Assembly: GCA_902785365.1 (NCBI GenBank)
Contig: CACZYC010000001.1
Coordinates: 62,001 to 126,000, forward strand
DNA: 64,000 nucleotides
DNA from: an uncultured Ruminococcus sp.
GTDB taxonomy: Bacteria; Bacillota; Clostridia; Oscillospirales; Acutalibacteraceae
Direction: 5' to 3'
Positions 8,354 through 15,661 of the stretch are shown piece by piece (the first letter of the stretch is position 1; each line of letters begins with the position of its first letter). Position numbers and translations under genes: made by a program. The notes below the pieces were generated by a model. That model ran no database searches. It was not told the origin of the DNA and worked only from the letters and a program-made list of their open reading frames with translations.

Positions 8354-8428
8354 ATGTTAGAAATATTATCAAGATTTTTTGAAAAGGTAATGAATGCTAC
8401 AGTAGGTCCCGTGGACGCGATGTACTAA
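8354..8428 (+). CDS. 24-aa peptide gene, candidate signal peptide or modulin
   Basis: An ATG with a very good ribosome site (AAGGAG, 8 nt spacing) opens 24 codons to a TAA at 8426. The product begins MLEILSRFFEKVMNATVG and ends PVDAMY. The first ~14 residues form an amphipathic helix (hydrophobic L, I, L, F, F, V, M against E, S, R, E, K), followed by Gly-Pro and a short tail with a C-terminal Tyr. No Cys, so it is not a thiolactone AgrD-type pheromone, and there is no double-glycine leader. Its place between a sensor kinase and an export operon, under the same promoter motif as the latter, makes a signalling or bacteriocin-like role plausible (inference). Confidence 0.6.
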   Translation: MLEILSRFFEKVMNATVGPVDAMY

Positions 8429-8579
8429 ACGGAAATCAATTCCTCGATCTTTACCGTAAGGAGAAACGAATAATTTAGAAGTGTTTAAAAGCAATTCCGC
8501 ATAACGCGGATTGTATATATATAGAGGCGGACATGTAATCAGTTTACGCACTGGTTATGCCCATACATTATCTCCTTGC
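8429..8579 (+). other. Untranslated tail of the peptide operon
   Basis: No convincing gene. An orphan ribosome-site-like AAGGAG at about 8458-8463 is followed by no start codon. A small hairpin, TCCGC / GCGGA, lies around 8494-8510. Confidence 0.4.
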
Positions 8580-8619
8580 GAACCGCCCGAGCGTAAAGTT
8601 CGGGCGGTTCTGTTTTTTT
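8580..8619 (+). terminator. Intrinsic terminator of the peptide operon
   Basis: An 11-bp stem, GAACCGCCCGA / TCGGGCGGTTC, with a 9-nt loop, followed by TGTTTTTTT. Confidence 0.92.
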
Positions 8620-8673
8620 GTCTGAAACGTCGGTTAAGCGCCAAAAAAATAAAAATATAAAAAGATATGTTTC

Positions 8674-8707
8674 TGTTGTACTTTTGTTGTAGTCGGTCTG
8701 ATATAGT
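8674..8707 (+). promoter_or_regulatory. SARP-box promoter 2: two TGTTGTA repeats 11 bp apart before TGATATAGT
   Basis: TGTTGTA at 8674-8680 and 8685-8691, then TCGGTC and the extended -10 TGATATAGT. Spacing and most bases match promoter 1 at 8056-8089, so both operons should answer to the same regulator. Confidence 0.75.
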
Positions 8708-8749
8708 ATGTGCATACTAAAGAAAACACAAAAAAAGGAGATAACAAAA

Positions 8750-9193
8750 ATGAAAAACACAACAAATAACATCACAAAAACATTAATAGCAGTAGGAATC
8801 GCGTTTGTAATTGCGGTATCATCAGCCTTGATAATGGGAGCTGTCAGAGCCGACGCGGCAACAAAGAAATCCGCGCGTATAACTCAGAAGGCTGCTTCAA
8901 CTCAGCTTCCCAAGACAACTTCAAAGAAAAACCAGTTCGCGAAAGTGTACACAGTCAAGGCGTCGGGTAAAACCTCCCGAGGTTATGACTGGACATACAA
9001 GACAGACTACAAGAATATCAAGGTTGATTGCAAATACAACTTCAAAGCTCAGAAATATACATTTAAAATCACAGGAAAAAGCTACGGCCTTAACCACCTT
9101 ACACTTAAATATAAGACTTCCGACAAGAAGTGGGCGAGCATAAAGCTGACACTCTTTGTGGACAGTCAGAAGTATATTATGAGAACAGCGTAA
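8750..9193 (+). CDS. Small secreted protein of unknown function
   Basis: A 147-aa precursor with a clear Sec signal peptide: TKTLIAVGIAFVIAVSSALI, cleavage likely after RADA. The mature ~107 residues are basic and rich in Lys, Tyr and aromatic strands (VYTVKASGKTSRGYDWTYKT, YTFKITGKSYG), suggesting a small beta domain, with no Cys. The ATG at 8750 follows AAAGGAG by 9 nt; the ATG at 8708 sits on the transcription start and is rejected. First gene of the operon behind SARP-box promoter 2, followed 26 bp later by an ABC exporter. Family not recognised. Confidence 0.8.
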   Translation: MKNTTNNITKTLIAVGIAFVIAVSSALIMGAVRADAATKKSARITQKAASTQLPKTTSKKNQFAKVYTVKASGKTSRGYDWTYKTDYKNIKVDCKYNFKAQKYTFKITGKSYGLNHLTLKYKTSDKKWASIKLTLFVDSQKYIMRTA

Positions 9194-9219
9194 GTAAGTT
9201 GAAATAAAAGGAGATAATT

Positions 9220-10113
9220 ATGAACTACATTCTTACTACCGAAAATCTTACCAAAACCTATGATAAAAAGGATGCGGCTAAGAATATAAACATTCACATC
9301 CGTGAGGGTGAAATTTACGGTTTGATCGGTCGCAACGGCGCAGGTAAAACCACAGTTATGCGTATGATAAGCGGGCTCTCTCGTCCCACAAGCGGAAGCT
9401 ATCAAATCCACGGAGAGAACAAAAACGGCATTGGTGTGCTTATAGAAAGCCCGGGCATCTACAAGAATATGTCCGCTAAGGAAAACCTCAAGCTCAAGTG
9501 TATCGCTATGGGGTGTGACAGTGACGAATATATTGAGGGACTCCTCAAAACCGTCGGACTGGAAGATACAGGCAAGAAGAACGCGGGTTCGTTCTCGCTG
9601 GGTATGCGCCAGAGGCTCGGCATAGCGCTCGCGCTGGTAGGCGACCCGAAAATGATTGTACTTGACGAACCTATTAACGGTCTTGACCCTCAGGGTATCG
9701 TTGAGGTCAGACAAACTCTCGAGAAGCTCAAAGAGGAAAAGGGAATTACGATTATGATTTCCAGCCATATCCTCGATGAGCTCGGAAAACTCGCCGATTC
9801 TTACGGAATAATACACAACGGAGAGCTCGTAGACGAATTTAGCAATGATTCACTCGCGGAGCGCTGCGGTGAATATGTTGCAATCAAAACAGATGACAAC
9901 AATACAGCGATTGAAATTATAAAGAATAAAGGATATAACGACATAAGCGTTAATCATGACGGATTCATTCATGTAGACAAAGCTGTTAACGATACCGTTG
10001 AAATTAACAAGGCTCTTGTAAACGGCGGAGTCGGAGTAATGGAGTTGTATATCAAAAATATAAGTCTTGAGGATTATTACCTCAGCATAACAGGAGGCGG
10101 CAACAATGGCTAA
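9220..10113 (+). CDS. ABC transporter ATP-binding protein, BcrA/lantibiotic-immunity type
   Basis: A 297-aa ATPase: Walker A GRNGAGKTT, signature SLGMRQRLGIALAL, Walker B LDEPINGLDP, switch ISSHIL. The ~90-residue C-terminal extension and the short ABC-2 permease partner are typical of BcrAB/NisFEG-type peptide exporters. It overlaps the permease gene by 8 bp. Being transcribed with a secreted protein from a regulated promoter fits export or self-protection against a peptide, possibly the one encoded at 8354. Substrate is inferred, not shown. Confidence 0.9.
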   Translation: MNYILTTENLTKTYDKKDAAKNINIHIREGEIYGLIGRNGAGKTTVMRMISGLSRPTSGSYQIHGENKNGIGVLIESPGIYKNMSAKENLKLKCIAMGCDSDEYIEGLLKTVGLEDTGKKNAGSFSLGMRQRLGIALALVGDPKMIVLDEPINGLDPQGIVEVRQTLEKLKEEKGITIMISSHILDELGKLADSYGIIHNGELVDEFSNDSLAERCGEYVAIKTDDNNTAIEIIKNKGYNDISVNHDGFIHVDKAVNDTVEINKALVNGGVGVMELYIKNISLEDYYLSITGGGNNG

Positions 10114-10888
10114 TATTATAAAAATGGATTTAAGACGTATGTCACACTCGACATTGTTTGCAGTGTCGCTTTTGATTATCGCGGGGCTTAATTTAGTAGC
10201 GGGAATTGCCGAGCCTGTTGTTTTAAGGCTCATTCCTACAGCTTCAAATCTCAAACCGACGCTTATTTCAGACTTGATTGCAAGTCCCTTTAGCATACCG
10301 CTCCTGATAATTCTCCTGATTATGTCGGCTGTCAGCTTTTTCTACGCCGATTTCTCGGGCGGATATATAAAGAACATCGCAGGTCAGGTGAACAACAGAA
10401 GCACTCTTGTTGTTTCAAAGTTCATCGTAATCGGAATTCACAATATGATTTTTCTGCTTGTCGGCGTAGTTTCGAGAATCCTCGGAGCTCTGGTCGGTAT
10501 TGCTATGGGCGGAGCGATAGAATTTGACGCTTTGATTCCCGCGGCTTTATTGACGCTGCTTATCAAGTGGATGCTTATTATGGCAATCTGCGCTATCCTT
10601 CTGTTCATCACAACAGGCGTAAGAAACAAGACTTTGGCCAGCATTATCGGCGTGATTATCGGTACCGGAGCTTTGGGACTTGTATATTTAGGTCTTGACG
10701 CGGCGGTAGCTAACATCTTTAAGGTGAACGGCTTTTCAATCTCGGACTATATGCCCGACCAGCTTATTTCATCAGTCAGCGTAGGCTCAAATATCGCCGT
10801 TATCAACGCGATAATAGTTGCTTTAGTTTGCACGGCGATTTTCCTCTCGCTCGCGATAAAATTGTTCAAAATCAGAGATTTAAAGTGA
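10106..10888 (+). CDS. ABC-2 family permease, partner of the preceding ATPase
   Basis: A 260-aa integral membrane protein with about six hydrophobic segments (for example LFAVSLLIIAGLNLVAGI, IPLLIILLIMSAVSFFYA, LTLLIKWMLIMAICAILLFI, IAVINAIIVALVCTAIFLSL). A short cytoplasmic N-terminus (MANIIKMDLRRMSHS) is typical of the BcrB/NisE group. The ribosome site AGGAGGCGG lies inside the ATPase gene. It ends the operon before a bidirectional terminator. Likely forms the membrane channel of a peptide or antibiotic exporter. Confidence 0.88.
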   Translation: MANIIKMDLRRMSHSTLFAVSLLIIAGLNLVAGIAEPVVLRLIPTASNLKPTLISDLIASPFSIPLLIILLIMSAVSFFYADFSGGYIKNIAGQVNNRSTLVVSKFIVIGIHNMIFLLVGVVSRILGALVGIAMGGAIEFDALIPAALLTLLIKWMLIMAICAILLFITTGVRNKTLASIIGVIIGTGALGLVYLGLDAAVANIFKVNGFSISDYMPDQLISSVSVGSNIAVINAIIVALVCTAIFLSLAIKLFKIRDLK

Positions 10889-10905
10889 ATTGATATCAAA
10901 AATAA

Positions 10906-10933
10906 AAGGCTCGGATTCCGAGCCTTTTTTTGA
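10906..10933 (+). terminator. Bidirectional terminator between the ABC operon and the convergent phosphatase operon
   Basis: A 9-bp stem, AAGGCTCGG / CCGAGCCTT, with a very short loop, A-rich before and T-rich after. Confidence 0.88.
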
Positions 10934-10935
10934 GT

Positions 10936-12963
10936 TTATTTGTATTTCTTTTTAATTGTCAGGATATTATGGTTGTCCTTGTACTCATATGAGACATCGT
11001 CCATAATCTTCTTGACAAGGAATATTCCGTATCCGCCGATTCCTCTTTCTTCGGCTGGAAGAGTGATGTCGGGGTCGTCTTTTTCGAGGGGGTTATACGG
11101 GATTCCGCAGTCCTTGAACGTGATTGAAATACTGGTTGAGTCAATTTCAATCTTAATCTCCGCCTTGCCGATTTTGTCCTGATAGGCGTAGCTCGCTATA
11201 TTGTTCATAATTTCGTCCACGGCAATCTCAAGCTGGTATTTCTCCTTGTTTGAGAACGGCAGATTTTTAGCTTTGGATTTTACAAAATCGACCGCGTCCG
11301 CAATACTTTCGATCGTCGCGTCAAGTGTGAGTGAGCTTTCGCTTTCCATACCGAAATATTCAAGACACAGCATTGTCAAATCGTCAAACTGAGGCGCGCT
11401 GCCGACAAATTCGTCTACACGTTTTTTGACGTTGTCGAGAATAGCGTGCGGGCTTTCGCCGCCGACCTCATTGAGAGCGCCGACTGTTCTTTCAACGCCG
11501 AAGAGCTCCTCGTTCGCGTTTGTCGCTTCGGGTACGCCGTCGGTGTATATAAAGAGCTTTGAACCCTTTTCAAGACGCATTGTATACTCGTGGTACTTAA
11601 TGCCCGTCAGACCGCCTATTACAAAGCCGTGGGTATCCTTGTGCAGTTCAAAACTGCCGTCCGGGTGTTTGAGTATCGGTTTTTCGTGACCCGCGTTCGC
11701 GGCTCTGAGAACACCGTTTTTAAGGTCGAGTATTCCTAGCCATACAGTGACAAACATTTCCTCAAAGCTGTTGGCGCAAATCTGATTGTTGACGATCTCG
11801 AGCGCTTCGGCAGGGGAGTTGTCGTTAAGCACCGCGTTTTGAATCAGAATCTTACTCATCATCATAAACAGAGCGGCGGGAATACCCTTGCCCGAAACAT
11901 CGGCCATAACTATGCCGAGATGCGTTTTGTCAATGAGGAAGAAGTCATAGAAATCTCCGCCGACTTCCTTGGCGGGAGTCATAGTCGCGTAAATATCAAA
12001 GTCCTCTCTCTCGGGGAACGCCGGGAAGGTGATCGGGAGCATATGCGACTGAATGCCAGCGGCAAGCTCCAGTTCGGAAGTGATTCGCTCTTTTTCGGCA
12101 GCGGCTGCCGCGTTCTGCTTGATATAATCACGCAGCTTGGTATCCATCCCGATTATTGAATCGGCGAGCATTTCGATCTCGTCGTTTGTCTTGATGTCGA
12201 TATCGAGCTTTCGGTCGTCTTCGATGTTTTTAACAATATCCTTTGTTGCTTCCTGGAGCTTGATAATCGGGCGCACAATCAGCTTTCTGGCAATGAAATA
12301 ATATACCAGCATAATAATCGCCATTATTATAACAATCAGGACAACTACGTTGAGAATGATTGTGCTGATCATATGGTCGATTGCCGCAATCGACAAATCC
12401 GCCGCGATAATCGCGACAACATTACCTTTGCTGTCACAGAGCGGAACAGATACTGTCAGAATATGCTCTCCTGTTTCGGAGTCGGTATAGTACTGGGAGT
12501 CCTCGCTGATCTTTTTGGCTACTAATTTATCAACCTGTTCCTTGGCGCCCTCGCTGTACGGGTATTTTGTGAGAAATTCCTCGGGTTCGCTGCCGGGTTC
12601 GGCATCCCAGATGTAAGTGAAATCTTTTTCGTTGGGAATGAAAACATAAAGGTATTTAATGCTTACACCGTTTTTATTTTGAGAGTCGGGGTTTATGGTG
12701 GACTCGGCAATTGAGTTGACGAACTTGTTGACTTGCTGATAATACTCATCCTTTTTGCCTGTGGAGATATATTCCTCAATCTTGTCGCCGTCAATAAATT
12801 TCGCGGCAGACTTAACATACGAAATCGCGAAAGCCTCGTAGTTGCTGTGCATAATGTTGTTCAGCTGTATTCCGATGGTTATGCCCGTGGACGCGCTGAG
12901 AATGACAAGCACCAGCAATATTAACAGCAGTGTACGTCTTGCGATTTTACCTTTCTTTTTCAT
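10936..12963 (-). CDS. Membrane sensor SpoIIE-type PP2C phosphatase fused to an anti-sigma-like kinase domain
   Basis: A 675-aa signalling protein. In order: a membrane segment (~10-30), an extracellular Cache-like sensor (~35-195), a second membrane segment (~203-228), a HAMP region, a coiled coil, a SpoIIE/RsbU phosphatase (~300-520: MTPAKEVGGDFYDFF, VMADVSGKGIPAALFM, FDDLTMLCL), and an RsbW-like HATPase (~540-675: VDEIMNNIASYAY, DCGIPYNPL, GGYGIFLVKK). The last two suggest one protein controlling the phosphorylation of an anti-anti-sigma partner, but no STAS gene is nearby. The start has AGAGG upstream and overlaps the acyltransferase-like gene by 17 bp. A shorter paralog is at 31333-32787. 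Confidence 0.9.
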   Translation of the reverse strand: MKKKGKIARRTLLLILLVLVILSASTGITIGIQLNNIMHSNYEAFAISYVKSAAKFIDGDKIEEYISTGKKDEYYQQVNKFVNSIAESTINPDSQNKNGVSIKYLYVFIPNEKDFTYIWDAEPGSEPEEFLTKYPYSEGAKEQVDKLVAKKISEDSQYYTDSETGEHILTVSVPLCDSKGNVVAIIAADLSIAAIDHMISTIILNVVVLIVIIMAIIMLVYYFIARKLIVRPIIKLQEATKDIVKNIEDDRKLDIDIKTNDEIEMLADSIIGMDTKLRDYIKQNAAAAAEKERITSELELAAGIQSHMLPITFPAFPEREDFDIYATMTPAKEVGGDFYDFFLIDKTHLGIVMADVSGKGIPAALFMMMSKILIQNAVLNDNSPAEALEIVNNQICANSFEEMFVTVWLGILDLKNGVLRAANAGHEKPILKHPDGSFELHKDTHGFVIGGLTGIKYHEYTMRLEKGSKLFIYTDGVPEATNANEELFGVERTVGALNEVGGESPHAILDNVKKRVDEFVGSAPQFDDLTMLCLEYFGMESESSLTLDATIESIADAVDFVKSKAKNLPFSNKEKYQLEIAVDEIMNNIASYAYQDKIGKAEIKIEIDSTSISITFKDCGIPYNPLEKDDPDITLPAEERGIGGYGIFLVKKIMDDVSYEYKDNHNILTIKKKYK

Positions 12964-14098
12964 ACGCTTTTTTCCTCTTGTATTTTATCTTGATTTGACT
13001 CCACGCTTCAGCCAGAAGCATAGATATAATTGTTATGGCAAGTCCCAAAAAGTACGCGGGGATTGGTTCGAGATACGGGTCGCCTTTGATGTTGTATATG
13101 AGCATATCAACCGTCCAGTAAACTATAACCCAGTGTATACAGTAAATGCTGTTGATGTTTCGGCTGACGCTCTCAATCGGCTTTTTCAGCTTTTCGGGAA
13201 TAATCTTTGACAGGTGGAACGGGATGATTAAGAACCCGACGCACGCGAGTATGCATATAATCGCTTCAATAGTGTTCATATGATAGAACACGTTAGCTCC
13301 TTCGCCCATCATCATACCGAAACCGCCGAAAAATTCCCACGCGCAGAAAGCAACCGAAATAACAATACATATCGGACAAACTGTGTTGTAGAACAAGTCC
13401 TTGCTTTTAAGCCGTTGATGGCAGTGCCCGAGTACATAGCCGAAGGCGTAGAAAATGAACCACGTCAAAAGCGGAAAATCCGAGTATATGTAGGGGTCGC
13501 CCGAAACGGTTTCAACACCGATAATATGTCCCATAATAACATTGAGCACGTTGTTGTGAAAGTCAACATTGTTGAACACAGTGCCCAATATACTCAACCC
13601 CAGACCGACTGCCAGAATTTTAAGGGGGTTCAGTTTGAGGTAGAGCAGCAACGACATTACTATCATTGCGAGCGAAGCGAACTGAAGAATATCATTGCCG
13701 AAGAACAGATAGGGGAGCGGCGTGATATATTTTTCAACGTTGCCGGATATTCCATAGCCGACAAGCGACGGAATAAGATACCTGAACACGTTTAGTATAA
13801 TGCCGATTATTCCTATTTTTATTCCTCTCTGAAACACCTGTTTAGGCGAGCCGTGACGGGAATACACCAGTCCGACACCCATAGCTATCATAAACCTTGT
13901 CGGTCCTATTACACCGCCGACAATCGAGTCAAAGTAATACGGAATCCCCGGTACGTCGAGCAGCGCGGGTGGGGTTCCGTCCACGAACACGTGAACTATG
14001 GCGAGTCTGTATATCAGGATGAACTTGAACACATCAAACTCAAACTGCCGCCCTGTGTTGCACGGCTCTTTTGTAAAAAACTTATCTGTTATTTTCAT
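12947..14098 (-). CDS. Polytopic membrane protein, acyltransferase-3-like
   Basis: A 383-aa protein with about ten membrane segments. The N-terminus (EFDVFKFILIYRLAIVHVF) has the arrangement of the acyltransferase 3/DUF1624 superfamily, where a conserved His near the end of the first helix takes part in acyl transfer. Later segments include WFIFYAFGYVLGHC and the family-like ending SIYCIHWVIVYW. Such enzymes acylate surface sugars or peptidoglycan. First gene of a minus-strand operon with the sensor phosphatase (17-bp overlap). The ribosome site is weak. Substrate unknown; the family assignment is moderate. Confidence 0.7.
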   Translation of the reverse strand: MKITDKFFTKEPCNTGRQFEFDVFKFILIYRLAIVHVFVDGTPPALLDVPGIPYYFDSIVGGVIGPTRFMIAMGVGLVYSRHGSPKQVFQRGIKIGIIGIILNVFRYLIPSLVGYGISGNVEKYITPLPYLFFGNDILQFASLAMIVMSLLLYLKLNPLKILAVGLGLSILGTVFNNVDFHNNVLNVIMGHIIGVETVSGDPYIYSDFPLLTWFIFYAFGYVLGHCHQRLKSKDLFYNTVCPICIVISVAFCAWEFFGGFGMMMGEGANVFYHMNTIEAIICILACVGFLIIPFHLSKIIPEKLKKPIESVSRNINSIYCIHWVIVYWTVDMLIYNIKGDPYLEPIPAYFLGLAITIISMLLAEAWSQIKIKYKRKKAYEKER

Positions 14099-14150
14099 AA
14101 ATTGATTCTTTTTTATTTTTCATAATTTTGTCGAAAAAACATTCTGTTTT

Positions 14151-14179
14151 ATTATAACATATTAATTCGGAATTGTCAT
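14151..14179 (-). promoter_or_regulatory. Promoter of the acyltransferase-phosphatase operon
   Basis: On the minus strand ATGACA, a 17-bp spacer and TATAAT, about 50 bp before the start at 14098. Confidence 0.6.
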
Positions 14180-14312
14180 TATATTTTTAGTGAGTATAAC
14201 CCACATATTTTATGCTGAATTATTTGCATATTTACGATGAATGTGGTACGATAGAATTGATATTGAATGTGATGGTATAAAGTTATAATGGATGTGCCTT
14301 TATGGCGGCATT

Positions 14313-14343
14313 TGACAGCGTACTGTCAGATGTTCCTGACATC
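14313..14343 (+). promoter_or_regulatory. Nested palindromes upstream of the alcohol dehydrogenase gene
   Basis: TGACAG-CGTA-CTGTCA is a perfect inverted repeat (14313-14328), followed directly by GATGT-TCCTG-ACATC (14329-14343). They lie 55-85 bp before the start. Either an operator or a leader hairpin. A TGGTATAAA extended -10-like element is near 14270. The same stretch is also open as a 23-codon ORF (14302-14373) without a ribosome site. Confidence 0.45.
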
Positions 14344-14396
14344 AACAACGAGCAGCTGCATATAACACTATAAGAATTTTGACAGGAGGTTACGTT

Positions 14397-15560
14397 ATGC
14401 AAAACTTTGATTATCAAACCCCGACCAGACTTATCTTCGGTAAGGGAGTTGTCGCACAGCTCCCTGAGGTGATGAAACAGTTCGGCAAAAAGATATTGCT
14501 CACCTACGGTGGCGGCAGTATTAAGAGAATAGGGCTCTATGACAAGGTGATGGAGCTTTTGGCAGACTTTGATATTTATGAGCTCAGCGACATTCAGCCC
14601 AACCCCAAGTACGACCCCAGTGTGCTTGACGGCGTTAAAATCTGCAAGGAAAACGATATCGATGTTATCCTTGCCGTCGGCGGCGGAAGCGTGCTTGACT
14701 GCTCAAAAGCCATAGCCGCGGGGGCTAAGTATGACGGCGACCCGTGGGATTTGATTTCTTATCAGGCTTTTGCCAAAGATTCAATCCCGATTGTGGATAT
14801 TATCACTCTCGCCGCTACAGGAAGCGAGTATGACTGCGGCGGAGTTATCTCCAGAACCGAGACAAACGATAAAATCGGCTATATGGATTCGCACAATTTT
14901 CCCGCCGTTTCTTTCCTTGACCCGACCTACACTTTCAGCGTGTCAAAGAAGCAGACCGCCGCGGGCTGCGCGGACGCTATGAACCATATTATAGAGCAGT
15001 ATTTCTGTGAGGATTCAACGCTTCTTAACGACGGTTTTATGGAGGCGGGATTAAAGAGCCTTATGATTAACGCGGTAAAATGCCTGGAGAATCCCGAGGA
15101 TTATACCGCCAGAGCCGAGATGATGCTGACCTGTACTTATGGCTGCAACGGTATTTACGCGCTCGGCAACAGCCCTTCGGGATGGCCTTGCCACGGCATT
15201 GAACACGCTCTCAGCGCGTATTATGACATTACTCACGGAGAGGGTCTCGCGATTATTACTCCCCGTTGGATGAAGTATATTCTCAGCGAAAAAACCGTTG
15301 ACCGCTTTGTAAAATACGGTGTGAACGTGTTCGGAATTGACGACAGTCAGGATAAGTTTGATATAGCTAATCAGGCGATTGACGCGACATATGGATTTTT
15401 TGAATCAATCAATATTCCCATGCACCTTAAAGATGTAGGAATCGACGACAGCCGTATAGGGGAGATGGCTCACCATATTGCTGTTAACGAAGGTCTGGAG
15501 GAAGCGTGGGCTCCGCTCAACGAGGACGACCTCGTGAAAATTCTGACCGATTCTCTGTAA
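14397..15560 (+). CDS. Iron-containing alcohol dehydrogenase, butanol dehydrogenase type
   Basis: A 387-aa group III NAD(P)H-dependent dehydrogenase that would reduce butyraldehyde or acetaldehyde to the alcohol at the end of fermentation. Visible: nucleotide loop AVGGGSVLDCSK, TLAATGSEYDCGGV, and the iron ligands Asp and His in CADAMNHIIEQYF, PCHGIEHALSAYYDITHGEG. The ATG at 14397 follows AGGAGG by 8 nt. It stands alone, with palindromes upstream that may bind a redox or metabolite regulator. The exact substrate cannot be told from sequence; family assignment is firm. Confidence 0.93.
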   Translation: MQNFDYQTPTRLIFGKGVVAQLPEVMKQFGKKILLTYGGGSIKRIGLYDKVMELLADFDIYELSDIQPNPKYDPSVLDGVKICKENDIDVILAVGGGSVLDCSKAIAAGAKYDGDPWDLISYQAFAKDSIPIVDIITLAATGSEYDCGGVISRTETNDKIGYMDSHNFPAVSFLDPTYTFSVSKKQTAAGCADAMNHIIEQYFCEDSTLLNDGFMEAGLKSLMINAVKCLENPEDYTARAEMMLTCTYGCNGIYALGNSPSGWPCHGIEHALSAYYDITHGEGLAIITPRWMKYILSEKTVDRFVKYGVNVFGIDDSQDKFDIANQAIDATYGFFESINIPMHLKDVGIDDSRIGEMAHHIAVNEGLEEAWAPLNEDDLVKILTDSL

Positions 15561-15595
15561 TCGCGCGGATAATAAAAAATACTTTAAATATGAAA

Positions 15596-15635
15596 AACGT
15601 CACCGTGGATTTTTCCATGGTGACGTTTGTATTTT
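15596..15635 (+). terminator. Bidirectional terminator after the alcohol dehydrogenase gene
   Basis: A 13-bp stem, AACGTCACCGTGG / CCATGGTGACGTT (one G-U), loop ATTTTT, T-rich tail; it also lies just past the end of the giant minus-strand gene. Confidence 0.93.
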
Positions 15636-15661
15636 TTGATGTGTAAAGATGATTGTTAAGC

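Noticed and set aside
8354..8428. AgrD-type cyclic pheromone precursor
   Set aside because: No Cys or suitable Ser for thiolactone formation, no conserved acidic tail, and no AgrB-like protease; the adjacent 69-aa membrane protein is too small.
8369..8551. Minus-strand 60-codon frame opposite the 24-aa peptide gene
   Set aside because: No ribosome site or promoter, and it runs across the plus-strand peptide gene, which has both.
14302..14373. 23-aa peptide gene upstream of the alcohol dehydrogenase
   Set aside because: No ribosome site; the sequence is better explained by overlapping palindromes. Kept only as part of a finding.
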